Assembly (NCBI GenBank): GCA_937911045.1
Contig: CALEPX010000063.1
Span: forward strand, 1 to 31,656
Length of the DNA stretch: 31,656 nucleotides
Direction of reading: 5' to 3'
DNA from: an uncultured Fretibacterium sp.
GTDB lineage: Bacteria; Synergistota; Synergistia; Synergistales; Aminobacteriaceae
The notes beneath the pieces are model-generated. The model was not told the DNA's origin, ran no database searches, and saw nothing but the letters and a program-made list of their open reading frames with translations. This document shows, piece by piece, positions 8,585 through 16,201 of this stretch (position 1 is its first letter; every line of letters starts with the position of its first letter). The position numbers and the translations under genes were made by a program.

Positions 8585-8625
8585 CAAAAAATGCCCCCGA
8601 ATGAACCCGAATGAATCCGAGAGCA
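8585..8625 (-). terminator. Terminator after ftsI
   Basis: Read on the minus strand, TGCTCTCGGA (8625-8616) pairs with TTCGGGGGCA (8601-8592) as a 10-bp stem with wobble pairs, followed by six or seven Ts. Confidence 0.82.
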
Positions 8626-8639
8626 AATAATTATCGCGA

Positions 8640-10316
8640 TTACGAAAAATATTCCAGTTCTGCCATTTCCTCGACTATTTTCTTGAACGGAGGAGCTGCC
8701 AATTCGCCGCCGTAAATTCTGCCGCTGGTGGGTTCGCCGATTGTGATCAGCATCAAGTATTGCGGGTTTTCGTAGGGCCAGAAGCCGATGAACGAGCCGA
8801 CGTATTTGTGGCGTGAATATTTGCCGTGTTCGGGGACTTGTGCTGTTCCGGTTTTGCCTGCCAGTTCCGTTACGTCAGTTGCTGCACGTTTGCCTGTGCC
8901 TTCCAGAACAACTCGACGCATTGCGCTGCGAATCCAGGCTGTCGTATCCGGTGTGAAAACTTCGCGCATAATTTCGGGTTTGCCTTTGTAAATCACATCG
9001 CCCATCGAATCCGTAACTTCTTTCACGACATACGGGCTCATTAATTTTCCGCCGTTCACGATTGCTGCCATTGCTGTCGTTAATTGCAGCGGTGTAACAG
9101 CAAGTCCTTGACCGATCGCAATATTCGCAGGTGTAACTCCGCGCCAGTTCTCCGGCAACGGAACTATTCCGCGAGCGACTCCGGGTAATTCGACGTTTGT
9201 TGCGCTGCCGAATCCCAAAGCTAACAGGCTGTCGTAAATTTTCGAGGCTTCAGTTCTGATTCCGATTTGAGCCATGCCAACGTTCGAAGACTTGATTAAT
9301 AAATGCGCGGTGTCGATATTTCCGAAAGCTACTGGATATGATTCTTTTATGAAACCGTCAGCGACTTTCAATCTCGCAGGACAAACGAATATTTCATCTT
9401 TTCGAGCCCAGCCGCGTTCGAGAGCAATTCCCAGATATATCGGCTTGAACGTAGACCCGGGTTCGTAGCCACGACTTACGACGCAATTCGATAGAGCTTC
9501 AATCGCGAGATCTCGTCTATCCGCAGCGTCATACGTTGGGTAACTTGCCATTGCTATAATCTCGCCTGTGTTCGGGTTCATGCAAATTGCTGCTGCCCAT
9601 TTCGCGCCGTTATCTGAGGCGGCCTGATACAAATGTTTCTCGATGACGTATTGAATCCTGCTGTCAATCGTGAGTGTGACAACCGGTAAAATCGATTCTT
9701 GTTGCGGATCTTGCTGAATCAAAGTTGAAGCTTGGCTGCCCGGACGGCGAACTACGATTCTTTGACCCGGAGGACTGTATAACGCCGAGTCCCAATACTG
9801 TTCGATTCCGGCTAGACCGCGATTGTCGATATTGCAAAATCCCAGAACGTGCGACATTAATTTCTTGTTCGTGTAGCGTCTGTATTGCTCCGGATAAATC
9901 ATAACTCCGGGAACTTTGCGGCGAATCAATCTCAACTGTTCAAACTCATCACCAGTAACTTTGCGACCAATCCAAATGAATCTTGAGTTCGAAGTTTTTG
10001 CTTTGCGTATTTTCTCGACAAGCTCCTGAGATAAAACTTTCCCCAGCTCATCGAAGTCATCATCTTCCAAGAGACTGGGGTCAACTGCAAAACTCGGCAA
10101 TGATTCAGAAATTACGAGCGCGTTGCCTCTTGAGTCCTGAATTATGCCACGTGTCGGTTCGAGATTAATTCTGCGCCAGTATTGATGCTGCGATTGCTGT
10201 ACGATTTTCGGATTTGGGAAACAGTGTCGTGCCGTCAGAGTTATGCCAATCACGACAAAAAACAGCGTGAATAAATACCACGGACTGAGATTGATTTTTA
10301 TTCTTGACTTGCTCAT
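8640..10316 (-). CDS. ftsI: Penicillin-binding protein 2/3, division transpeptidase FtsI
   Basis: Class B penicillin-binding protein, a peptidoglycan DD-transpeptidase of the inner membrane. One N-terminal membrane segment (about 12-30) is followed by the pedestal domain and the transpeptidase domain. The catalytic motifs are all present: STFK (near 287, in GYEPGSTFKP), SSN (in LIKSSNVG) and KTG (in AGKTGTAQ, near 489). Its 558 residues are typical of FtsI/PBP3. Position next to ftsL and rsmH supports the division rather than the sporulation or elongation paralogue. No C-terminal PASTA domains are seen. The start is 6 bp after the ftsL stop, so translation is coupled. Confidence 0.93.
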   Translation of the reverse strand: MSKSRIKINLSPWYLFTLFFVVIGITLTARHCFPNPKIVQQSQHQYWRRINLEPTRGIIQDSRGNALVISESLPSFAVDPSLLEDDDFDELGKVLSQELVEKIRKAKTSNSRFIWIGRKVTGDEFEQLRLIRRKVPGVMIYPEQYRRYTNKKLMSHVLGFCNIDNRGLAGIEQYWDSALYSPPGQRIVVRRPGSQASTLIQQDPQQESILPVVTLTIDSRIQYVIEKHLYQAASDNGAKWAAAICMNPNTGEIIAMASYPTYDAADRRDLAIEALSNCVVSRGYEPGSTFKPIYLGIALERGWARKDEIFVCPARLKVADGFIKESYPVAFGNIDTAHLLIKSSNVGMAQIGIRTEASKIYDSLLALGFGSATNVELPGVARGIVPLPENWRGVTPANIAIGQGLAVTPLQLTTAMAAIVNGGKLMSPYVVKEVTDSMGDVIYKGKPEIMREVFTPDTTAWIRSAMRRVVLEGTGKRAATDVTELAGKTGTAQVPEHGKYSRHKYVGSFIGFWPYENPQYLMLITIGEPTSGRIYGGELAAPPFKKIVEEMAELEYFS

Positions 10317-10322
10317 GAAGCA

Positions 10323-10715
10323 TTACTTCCCAAACAGCCAAGAAAGTCTCGTTCGCCAGTTTTTGTTGCTTTCGGATTCAGAATTGCGTTCGTTATTTCG
10401 TCTGCTAGCGACAGTTTCGGTTTTGAACTTGATAACCATTGTGTCAGCGCGCGTCGCCTTCTGCATTCCCAAGCTTTCTTTACAGTACGTGTAGATTCGA
10501 ATCGGTGCGACTAACGCCGAAAGTTCCTGACGCAAAAGCACTTCCTCGTCCGAATATTGCTGTATTGATTTGTTCAAGGATTCAAGATAATACGCAAGTC
10601 TCGAAGCATGGAAACGAAGCACTCCAAGTCCGAGTACGAGCATAAGACAAACGCCCAATCCTATGACGAACTTCAAGCCCACTTTGAAAGGGCTGCTGAT
10701 TTTCCTGTTTCCCAC
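10323..10715 (-). CDS. ftsL: FtsL-like division protein
   Basis: A small 130-residue bitopic protein: basic N-terminus, one membrane segment (about 13-34, VGLKFVIGLGVCLMLVLGLG), then a helical region with leucine-type spacing (YYLESLNKSIQQYSDEEVLLRQEL) and a polar tail that contains NSESESN. FtsL is poorly conserved, so the call rests on size, topology and location between rsmH and ftsI. FtsL forms a complex with FtsB and FtsQ and activates FtsWI. The start is a GTG with GGAGG about 10 bp upstream. It could also be another septum-formation initiator. Confidence 0.7.
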   Translation of the reverse strand: MGNRKISSPFKVGLKFVIGLGVCLMLVLGLGVLRFHASRLAYYLESLNKSIQQYSDEEVLLRQELSALVAPIRIYTYCKESLGMQKATRADTMVIKFKTETVASRRNNERNSESESNKNWRTRLSWLFGK

Positions 10716-10785
10716 TTTTTCTTCGCCTCCGAATTGATTGATTGATTTTGGATTGATTTTTGAGTTTGAAATATCTAGTGCGAAT

Positions 10786-10794
10786 ATAATAGCA
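10786..10794 (-). promoter_or_regulatory. Extended -10 promoter for ftsL-ftsI
   Basis: Minus-strand TGC followed by TATTAT (10791-10786), without a good -35. It lies in the ~100-bp gap between rsmH and ftsL, so ftsL-ftsI can be transcribed apart from rsmH. The element sits inside an inverted repeat, GTGC-N10-GCAC (about 10779-10794 on the plus strand). Confidence 0.45.
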
Positions 10795-10817
10795 CAATTT
10801 GCAAAAAATACCTAATT

Positions 10818-11714
10818 TTATTTCAGGAAAACTGCGCGCAATTTTGCACTTCGGGATTTGTAATTTCTCTCGCATTCCTGAAGCGATGGCGTTAATGGGT
10901 GACGAGTTAATAATTCTGCGTTGTATTCGAGTTTCCAGTTTCGGAACGTGCGTTTGACAAGTCTGTCTTCGAGTGAATGATACGATACGATTATGATTAA
11001 CGCGCCGTCTGGTTTTGCAAATTCCGGAATCTTCGCGAGTAAATTCTCAAGTTCACCGAGTTCGTCGTTCACATAAATCCGCAATGCCTGGAAAATTCTT
11101 CGTGCGGGATGAGTTCCCATTTTGCGCTGAACAGGTTGCGGCAGAATTTCCCGGATTAATTTCACAAGTTCACCGGTTGTATTGATTCGCTTAGAATATT
11201 TCTTGATTCCGTGAGCGATTAACGCAGCGTATTTTTCCTCGCCGTAATCCCTGAAAATTTGTGTGAGTTCCCGTTCGCTAAGTTTCTCCAGAATTTCCGA
11301 CGCCGTGAATAAATCAGGATTGTTGCGATCCATTCGCATGTCGAGTACGCCGTCATTCTGAAACGAGAAGCCCCGCTCCGGAATCGAAATCTGCATGTTA
11401 GAAACGCCCAAGTCAAACACAAGCGCGTCAAATTTCCCAAGCTCGAAATTCTCAAGTTCGCCGAAATTTCCGTGAATAGCTCTGAATCTTGATTCGTAAT
11501 CACGCAGATTTTCGCTCGCAAGATCAATCGCAAATTCATCTCGGTCTATTCCGATTACGCTGCAATTCCGGAAATTTTCCAGGATAGCACGAGTGTAACC
11601 CCCAGCTCCGAGAGTTCCGTCGAGTATTCTGAGTGGGCGCATTTCTTCGCGAGTTCGCAAACACGCCTCAAGAAAATTTATGATTTCGTTTAACATTACA
11701 GGTTCATGTGTCAT
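10818..11714 (-). CDS. rsmH: 16S rRNA m4C1402 methyltransferase RsmH (MraW)
   Basis: S-adenosylmethionine-dependent enzyme that methylates N4 of C1402 in the decoding centre of 16S rRNA. Motifs: N-terminal THEPVMLNE, SAM-binding LDGTLGAGGYT (31-41), FDLGVSNMQISIPERGFSF, LDMRMDR, HPARRIFQALRIYVNDEL and SYHSLEDRLVK. ATG 11714 gives 298 residues and the usual MTHEPVML start; a longer form from 11759 would add 15 hydrophobic residues unlike the family. No Shine-Dalgarno site lies before 11714, while GATAAT ends only about 10 bp upstream, so the message may be leaderless. mraZ, the usual upstream neighbour, is absent. A divergent gene begins 45 bp away. Confidence 0.95.
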   Translation of the reverse strand: MTHEPVMLNEIINFLEACLRTREEMRPLRILDGTLGAGGYTRAILENFRNCSVIGIDRDEFAIDLASENLRDYESRFRAIHGNFGELENFELGKFDALVFDLGVSNMQISIPERGFSFQNDGVLDMRMDRNNPDLFTASEILEKLSERELTQIFRDYGEEKYAALIAHGIKKYSKRINTTGELVKLIREILPQPVQRKMGTHPARRIFQALRIYVNDELGELENLLAKIPEFAKPDGALIIIVSYHSLEDRLVKRTFRNWKLEYNAELLTRHPLTPSLQECERNYKSRSAKLRAVFLK

Positions 11715-11759
11715 AATTACACATATTATCACTATCTCGACCAAGAAGGAGAATCTCAC

Positions 11760-12545
11760 ATGAAAGCAAAATCCAAATCGCTCAGCTTCGAAGTACTGGA
11801 AAATATCAGCGAAATATTCACGAAGAATAATAAAATCCTGATTCCGTTATCAAGTCTCATCAGGAAATTTCCCAAGACGCTCTTGAAAAATCTGGGGTTG
11901 AGTTCGAGTACGCGCGTGTCAGAATTTCACAGGGCAATCGAGCCGCACGTGAAGAATCAATTCTGCTTTTACAAGAAGGGATTCGTGATTTACATTGCTC
12001 CGGATATTTCGCCGGTGGAATTAATCTGGCGCTTCATTGGTTTAGCGACGTTGCAGGGTTCGAGAAGTCTCAAGAAATTGCAGCTTTCAAGTCCGTTTTA
12101 CATGAACAAGTTCGTGAGCATTATAAATCAATTAGCGATTTCGGGACGAATTTGCGTAACACTCGATGAGAATTTTTCGCCGAAAGTTTCGTTGACGGAT
12201 AAGCAGCGATCATGGCTGAATAATGTGAACAAAGCTCCGGTTATTAACGCGCCGGATATAATTATCGAGCAATATAACTCGTATCAGGAAGTCTCACCGG
12301 AAAATTTCATGAGTGCGTTCGATGAGCTGGATCACGGGAAAATCTTCGTGAGAATTTGCGATTTGCGAAAGAAACTGAACTGGTCACGCGAGAATTTTGA
12401 CAGGATGCTCGTGAAATTACGCGACGAGGCTAAGATTCAATTACACGAAGGCGACGTTACGCTCATGACTGACGACGAGATTGAGAATTGCTTCATAGAC
12501 GAGAATAATTTCAGAATGGGAACAGTAATTCGAAATGACAGATAA
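11760..12545 (+). CDS. Winged-helix protein of unknown function, first gene of the ATPase-nuclease cassette
   Basis: A 261-residue soluble protein I do not recognise by name. Residues ~184-250 look like a winged helix (KIFVRICDLRKKLNWSRENFDRMLVKLRDEAKIQLHEGD), and residues ~11-80 may hold a second one (IPLSSLIRKFPKTLLKNLGL then FYKKGFVIYIAP). No enzymatic motif is visible. The start ATG 11760 has AAGGAG about 10 bp upstream, better than the in-frame ATG at 11706, which would run into rsmH. The last 11 bp overlap the start of the next gene, so the two products are probably made together. A DNA-binding or adaptor subunit for the ATPase is a reasonable inference, not shown. Confidence 0.65.
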   Translation: MKAKSKSLSFEVLENISEIFTKNNKILIPLSSLIRKFPKTLLKNLGLSSSTRVSEFHRAIEPHVKNQFCFYKKGFVIYIAPDISPVELIWRFIGLATLQGSRSLKKLQLSSPFYMNKFVSIINQLAISGRICVTLDENFSPKVSLTDKQRSWLNNVNKAPVINAPDIIIEQYNSYQEVSPENFMSAFDELDHGKIFVRICDLRKKLNWSRENFDRMLVKLRDEAKIQLHEGDVTLMTDDEIENCFIDENNFRMGTVIRNDR

Positions 12546-14637
12546 CGAGATTCAGCAAAAACTCCGGGATAGCAATATTTTCAGAACGTCCGTGTCACCG
12601 CTGCCGTTCTATAATTTTGAGTCAGACGTTCGCGAAATCAACAGGACAGTTTCAGAACGTATCGAAAGCCTAATCCGCGACAAAATCAAGCATACAGAAC
12701 AGCCAACTGCAGGTCTGATTCTTGGAGGAGCTGGCACAGGCAAAACTCACATGCTCTCACGCATACTCAATCACACGCGTGATATTTCTGAGAGAACAGT
12801 CTTCGTGAATATTCGCGAGTTCAAAGACCCGGAAAGCGCAATGCAAGACATGTTGTCAGGATTCATTCTGAGCATGAGCCACAGAAATAGCATTGACGAT
12901 TCGGTGCAAAAATATTCCCCGTTCGACATGATTATTCGCAAATTCTTCGAGAGATTCTCAGCTTTACATTCCAAGGCAATCAACAGGAACACACTCTCAA
13001 ATTCAGACGATAATACGAACACTGAATCATCAGGTTCATCAGGAATATTTCGCAAATTTATCGGGACAATGTTCATGAAATTCGCACAAGTCAATCCGTT
13101 GGTATTACTCTCGCATGACATTCCAGCGATTGACAGGTCGTTCGCTTCGTGCCTGTTATCATACGTGAAAGCAGATTTGGATCCCGATGGCGATTTCAAA
13201 AAGCAGAGATTAATCGAGTGGATTCGCAATGGGCTTTCGAATGACGAAGCGCAATTACTGGGTGTGCCGCCACGCGATCTGTCAACAATGACGAATTTCG
13301 GACGCGAGAGAGACGCTTCAAATTTTCTGGTATCACTCGGATTGACGCTGAAATATTCTGGAGTTGTCGCTGTAGTTTGCTTTGACCAGATTGACAGCAT
13401 GAAGGGACGGGAAATTATCAACGCTTGGGGAGACGCTTTGGGATTTCTTGTGAATAACGTGTTCGGAGTTTTGCCGCTGGTTTGCGTTCGTGGTGACACT
13501 TGGAATAATTTGTTCAAGAAATATCTTGACCAAGCAGTTCAGGACAGAATTTCAGCGAATACGATGACGCTGCAGGGCTGTTCGATTGACGAGGCAAAAG
13601 CAATTCTCAAAGCACGAATCGATAATCATTTTCACGAGGACGAATCCGGCGAGATATATGACGGTCTGCTCTACAAAGTTCAGCGCAGATTCACAGCAGG
13701 TATGCCGCCTCGAAGCGTTATTCAGATTACGAACGATGTGATCTGGGGAGATTGGAATCACAACTCAAAGCCAGATACGGATCCAGATCCAGATCCAGTT
13801 AGAATCGTGAAAGCTATCAAGACCAGATTCGATGAACTTTGCAGCCATGTCAAGAAAAATCCGGAGCAATTTCCGCCACGTGAGCTAGATATTTTGACCG
13901 CGTTAGAATATTGGTTGGGTTCGGATAGTGAGCTGTCAATCGCGTATTCGAAAAATTCCAACTTGAGCTTGTTCGGCTATTACAAAGAGCTTCGTGAGTT
14001 CGCTGTGATAACTACGATGTCAAAATTTGCTTGGGAGATTATGCGGCATATTGATAATGGCATAAAATTCATGCGTGAAAATAATAATAACGTAATGACT
14101 GGTCGACGCTGCTGTTTCATCGGGGAGAATCAAATTATTAAATCCGGCTATAAGACTACGCGCAAAAAACTGGAAGATCTGGAAAAAGCCGGCGGGATAT
14201 ACATGCTTCTCGGCAAATTGTCACGTGTGCCAGTTTACGCGATGGCTGAATTGATTCGCGAGATTAAAAATTCGGAACTGATGCTGCACATGTCAAATTC
14301 TGAACGGGCTGCTACGATTGACGACTTGAGAGCGTATTTCAGAAAATACGGGCTGCCTGAACTCGATAAAATTTACATGTACATAACCACTCCGCCAACT
14401 GTAACAGATCCTGTCCCAACGCAAGATTGCGAGCGTATTATCGATCAAGTTGTGACAGAAATACTCGACAGTTCCCCGATGAAAATCATAAGCGGAAAAT
14501 TTGCTCTTAAGAAAATCAATCTCATGGAACCGTCAGTAACTCGTGGGCAATTACTGAGCTTCCTGAAAAAATTCGAGGAGAGATTCTACGTCATGGAGAC
14601 CAGGAGCAACGAAGATTTCCAGATAGGCTTGAGATAA
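12535..14637 (+). CDS. AAA+/STAND-like P-loop ATPase
   Basis: A 700-residue protein. Walker A is GGAGTGKT (64-71) and the Walker B strand VVAVVCFDQID is at 277-287 with Asp284. A following strand, LPLVCVRGDTWNN (313-325), resembles sensor 1, and Arg338 (QDRIS) or Arg393 (MPPRS) could serve as sensor or finger. The ~200-residue spacing between Walker A and B reflects a large insertion (110-270) with a Ser/Asn-rich stretch at 151-170. A PDTDPDPDP linker (about 413-421) separates the ATPase from a helical C-terminal half. It resembles Orc/Cdc6- or BrxC/D-like ATPases of DNA-processing systems, but I cannot assign a family. It overlaps the wHTH gene by 11 bp and ends 1 bp before the nuclease gene. 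Confidence 0.75.
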   Translation: MTDNEIQQKLRDSNIFRTSVSPLPFYNFESDVREINRTVSERIESLIRDKIKHTEQPTAGLILGGAGTGKTHMLSRILNHTRDISERTVFVNIREFKDPESAMQDMLSGFILSMSHRNSIDDSVQKYSPFDMIIRKFFERFSALHSKAINRNTLSNSDDNTNTESSGSSGIFRKFIGTMFMKFAQVNPLVLLSHDIPAIDRSFASCLLSYVKADLDPDGDFKKQRLIEWIRNGLSNDEAQLLGVPPRDLSTMTNFGRERDASNFLVSLGLTLKYSGVVAVVCFDQIDSMKGREIINAWGDALGFLVNNVFGVLPLVCVRGDTWNNLFKKYLDQAVQDRISANTMTLQGCSIDEAKAILKARIDNHFHEDESGEIYDGLLYKVQRRFTAGMPPRSVIQITNDVIWGDWNHNSKPDTDPDPDPVRIVKAIKTRFDELCSHVKKNPEQFPPRELDILTALEYWLGSDSELSIAYSKNSNLSLFGYYKELREFAVITTMSKFAWEIMRHIDNGIKFMRENNNNVMTGRRCCFIGENQIIKSGYKTTRKKLEDLEKAGGIYMLLGKLSRVPVYAMAELIREIKNSELMLHMSNSERAATIDDLRAYFRKYGLPELDKIYMYITTPPTVTDPVPTQDCERIIDQVVTEILDSSPMKIISGKFALKKINLMEPSVTRGQLLSFLKKFEERFYVMETRSNEDFQIGLR
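13771..13800 (+). repeat. Hexanucleotide repeat in the ATPase gene linker
   Basis: CCAGAT-type 6-mers occur in tandem and code for the alternating Asp-Pro linker between the ATPase core and the C-terminal half. Confidence 0.7.
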
Positions 14638-14638
14638 C

Positions 14639-15574
14639 ATGTCGGATGATACTCAATATTACGCAAACGTAACGAATTTAGCCTTGTGTCAGAAATGCCC
14701 AAGACTTGCATTTTACGCGATATTCATGAAACGCAAGACAAATTTCGTCGGGATACAGGGCACCGGATTTTACGGCTCGGTTTTTCACAGCAAGATCGCC
14801 GCAAAATTCTTCGACGCAGCTTCGGATTTCCAGAACAAACTCAATGGCAAGATAGCAAACGCGATTCAGCATGGCTACGAAGCATTTCACGAGTTAATAC
14901 GCAAAGATTTCTTTTTCGAGTTCGTGAAATCTGAAGGCAAAAATTATCCGAGTTCGCAAATTTACGCTCTTGCTGCAGGAACTGAAATTTGGCTGAAAGT
15001 TCTGTGGGAAGCTTTATCAGAGATGCCGTCGCTCCTGAAATTTCCGCGTGAGATTATGCCTGTCGTTTTTCAGAAGCAAAATTCCGGGAATATGCGGAGT
15101 TCGTATAATCTTGAGATAGCCGGAGTTCAGACTGAATTGACAGTTGTCGGCAAATATGACGCACTGATATTCAATCCGGACGAAAAGCAGGCACGAATCT
15201 TCGAATTCAAAGGCTACAAGAAATCCGACGTGATAGTTCCGTTGACTCAGAGCGTGGTTTATGCGTGGCTTGTTCATGAGAAAACCGGGATTTATCCGGA
15301 GATCGAGATTATACACTTGAGCGAATCCGAAAATCCCGCGAATATATTCAGTTCAGACGAAGTTCGGGAAATGATAACGTCTGCGCTGCCGAATTTGTTC
15401 GAGACGATTTGCAGAATGTACGCTCTCGAAGAAATTCCCCCGAAAGCTTACGATTCGAGATTATGCGAACAATGCAAGTACAGAAATTTCTGTGAAGCCG
15501 AAATAGAATTATTCATCAGGAATCACGAAAATACATTCGAAAGGAAGAATCAACGTGAAAATACGCAAACGTAA
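14639..15574 (+). CDS. Cas4/AddB-like PD-(D/E)XK nuclease with Fe-S cysteines
   Basis: A 311-residue RecB-family nuclease. The catalytic set is complete: His50 (YGSVFHSK), Asp174 (GKYDALIF), Glu189-Phe-Lys191 (FEFKGYKK) and the QxxxY motif Gln204/Tyr208. It also has the Cas4/AddB iron-staple layout: an N-terminal cysteine pair (CQKCPR, 17-22) and a C-terminal Cys276-x2-Cys279-x5-Cys285, predicted to hold a 4Fe-4S cluster that clamps the fold. Members are exonucleases or endonucleases on single- or double-stranded ends. No cas genes or CRISPR array are present, so it is a solitary Cas4-like enzyme whose partners are presumably the ATPase and wHTH protein upstream. Its 3' end overlaps the next gene by 20 bp. 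Confidence 0.85.
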   Translation: MSDDTQYYANVTNLALCQKCPRLAFYAIFMKRKTNFVGIQGTGFYGSVFHSKIAAKFFDAASDFQNKLNGKIANAIQHGYEAFHELIRKDFFFEFVKSEGKNYPSSQIYALAAGTEIWLKVLWEALSEMPSLLKFPREIMPVVFQKQNSGNMRSSYNLEIAGVQTELTVVGKYDALIFNPDEKQARIFEFKGYKKSDVIVPLTQSVVYAWLVHEKTGIYPEIEIIHLSESENPANIFSSDEVREMITSALPNLFETICRMYALEEIPPKAYDSRLCEQCKYRNFCEAEIELFIRNHENTFERKNQRENTQT

Positions 15575-16184
15575 CGGAGTATCGTTCATATCGGTTTTGA
15601 TATTCATGGTTGTGGCAGCAACTGTGATCGGCGAATTGTTTTTGCTGCTGGAATGGTCGCACCTGTCAACGATTGATATTCAGAGCAATTCACGCACCAT
15701 TCGCAATCTTGAAAGTCAGATCGAGTACGGGAAATATTGGCTCGCAACACATAACACGAATGAAAAAGATTTTCCGAAACCGTTCGAGCTGGATATGAAA
15801 GAAGGTAATCATGAACTTAGGCTTGATAGTTCAAAAGCGACAAGCTTCACAAATCTTTGGATCTACAATCTCAGCTTTGACGTTAAGCATGCAGATGATG
15901 CAGTGGTGGTTAATACTGAAGGTAAAACATCGTCGGATCTTCGCGAATATTACATCGAGAAATTCGTAGCAACAATGTCGGACGATCTTGTCTCAGCAGA
16001 ACCAGCTTCCTCCGAACCAACGCTGAAACTGAAATATCACGCATATTTACTCAGAGCTGCGGCAGAGTTAAAAGATGGGCGCGTCATGCTCGAATCAATC
16101 GTGAGCAGAGACACAACACCAAACGCATCGACTAGCAATCCAGCGAAAATTCGCGAATTAATGCGTCAGGAAATCTGGTATTAA
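15555..16184 (+). CDS. Minor prepilin-like (PilX/GspK-type) protein
   Basis: A 209-residue protein with a type IV prepilin-like start: basic leader KIRKRNG, then the hydrophobic helix VSFISVLIFMVVAATVIGELFLLLEW. Cleavage after Gly8 would fit a prepilin peptidase. The usual Glu at mature position 5 is absent, as in GspK/PilX-type minor subunits that cap or initiate the pilus. The rest is a soluble domain with no recognised motif. The GTG start at 15555 has AAGGAAG upstream and lies 20 bp inside the nuclease gene, which means strong translational coupling to it. The call rests on the N-terminus and on the pilus genes that follow. Confidence 0.68.
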   Translation: MKIRKRNGVSFISVLIFMVVAATVIGELFLLLEWSHLSTIDIQSNSRTIRNLESQIEYGKYWLATHNTNEKDFPKPFELDMKEGNHELRLDSSKATSFTNLWIYNLSFDVKHADDAVVVNTEGKTSSDLREYYIEKFVATMSDDLVSAEPASSEPTLKLKYHAYLLRAAAELKDGRVMLESIVSRDTTPNASTSNPAKIRELMRQEIWY

Positions 16185-16201
16185 TACACGGGGAAAATAT
16201 C

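Noticed and set aside
12535..14637. Naming the ATPase as a BREX BrxC/BrxD component
   Set aside because: No methylase, phosphatase (PglZ) or helicase gene is nearby and the motif spacing does not clearly match.
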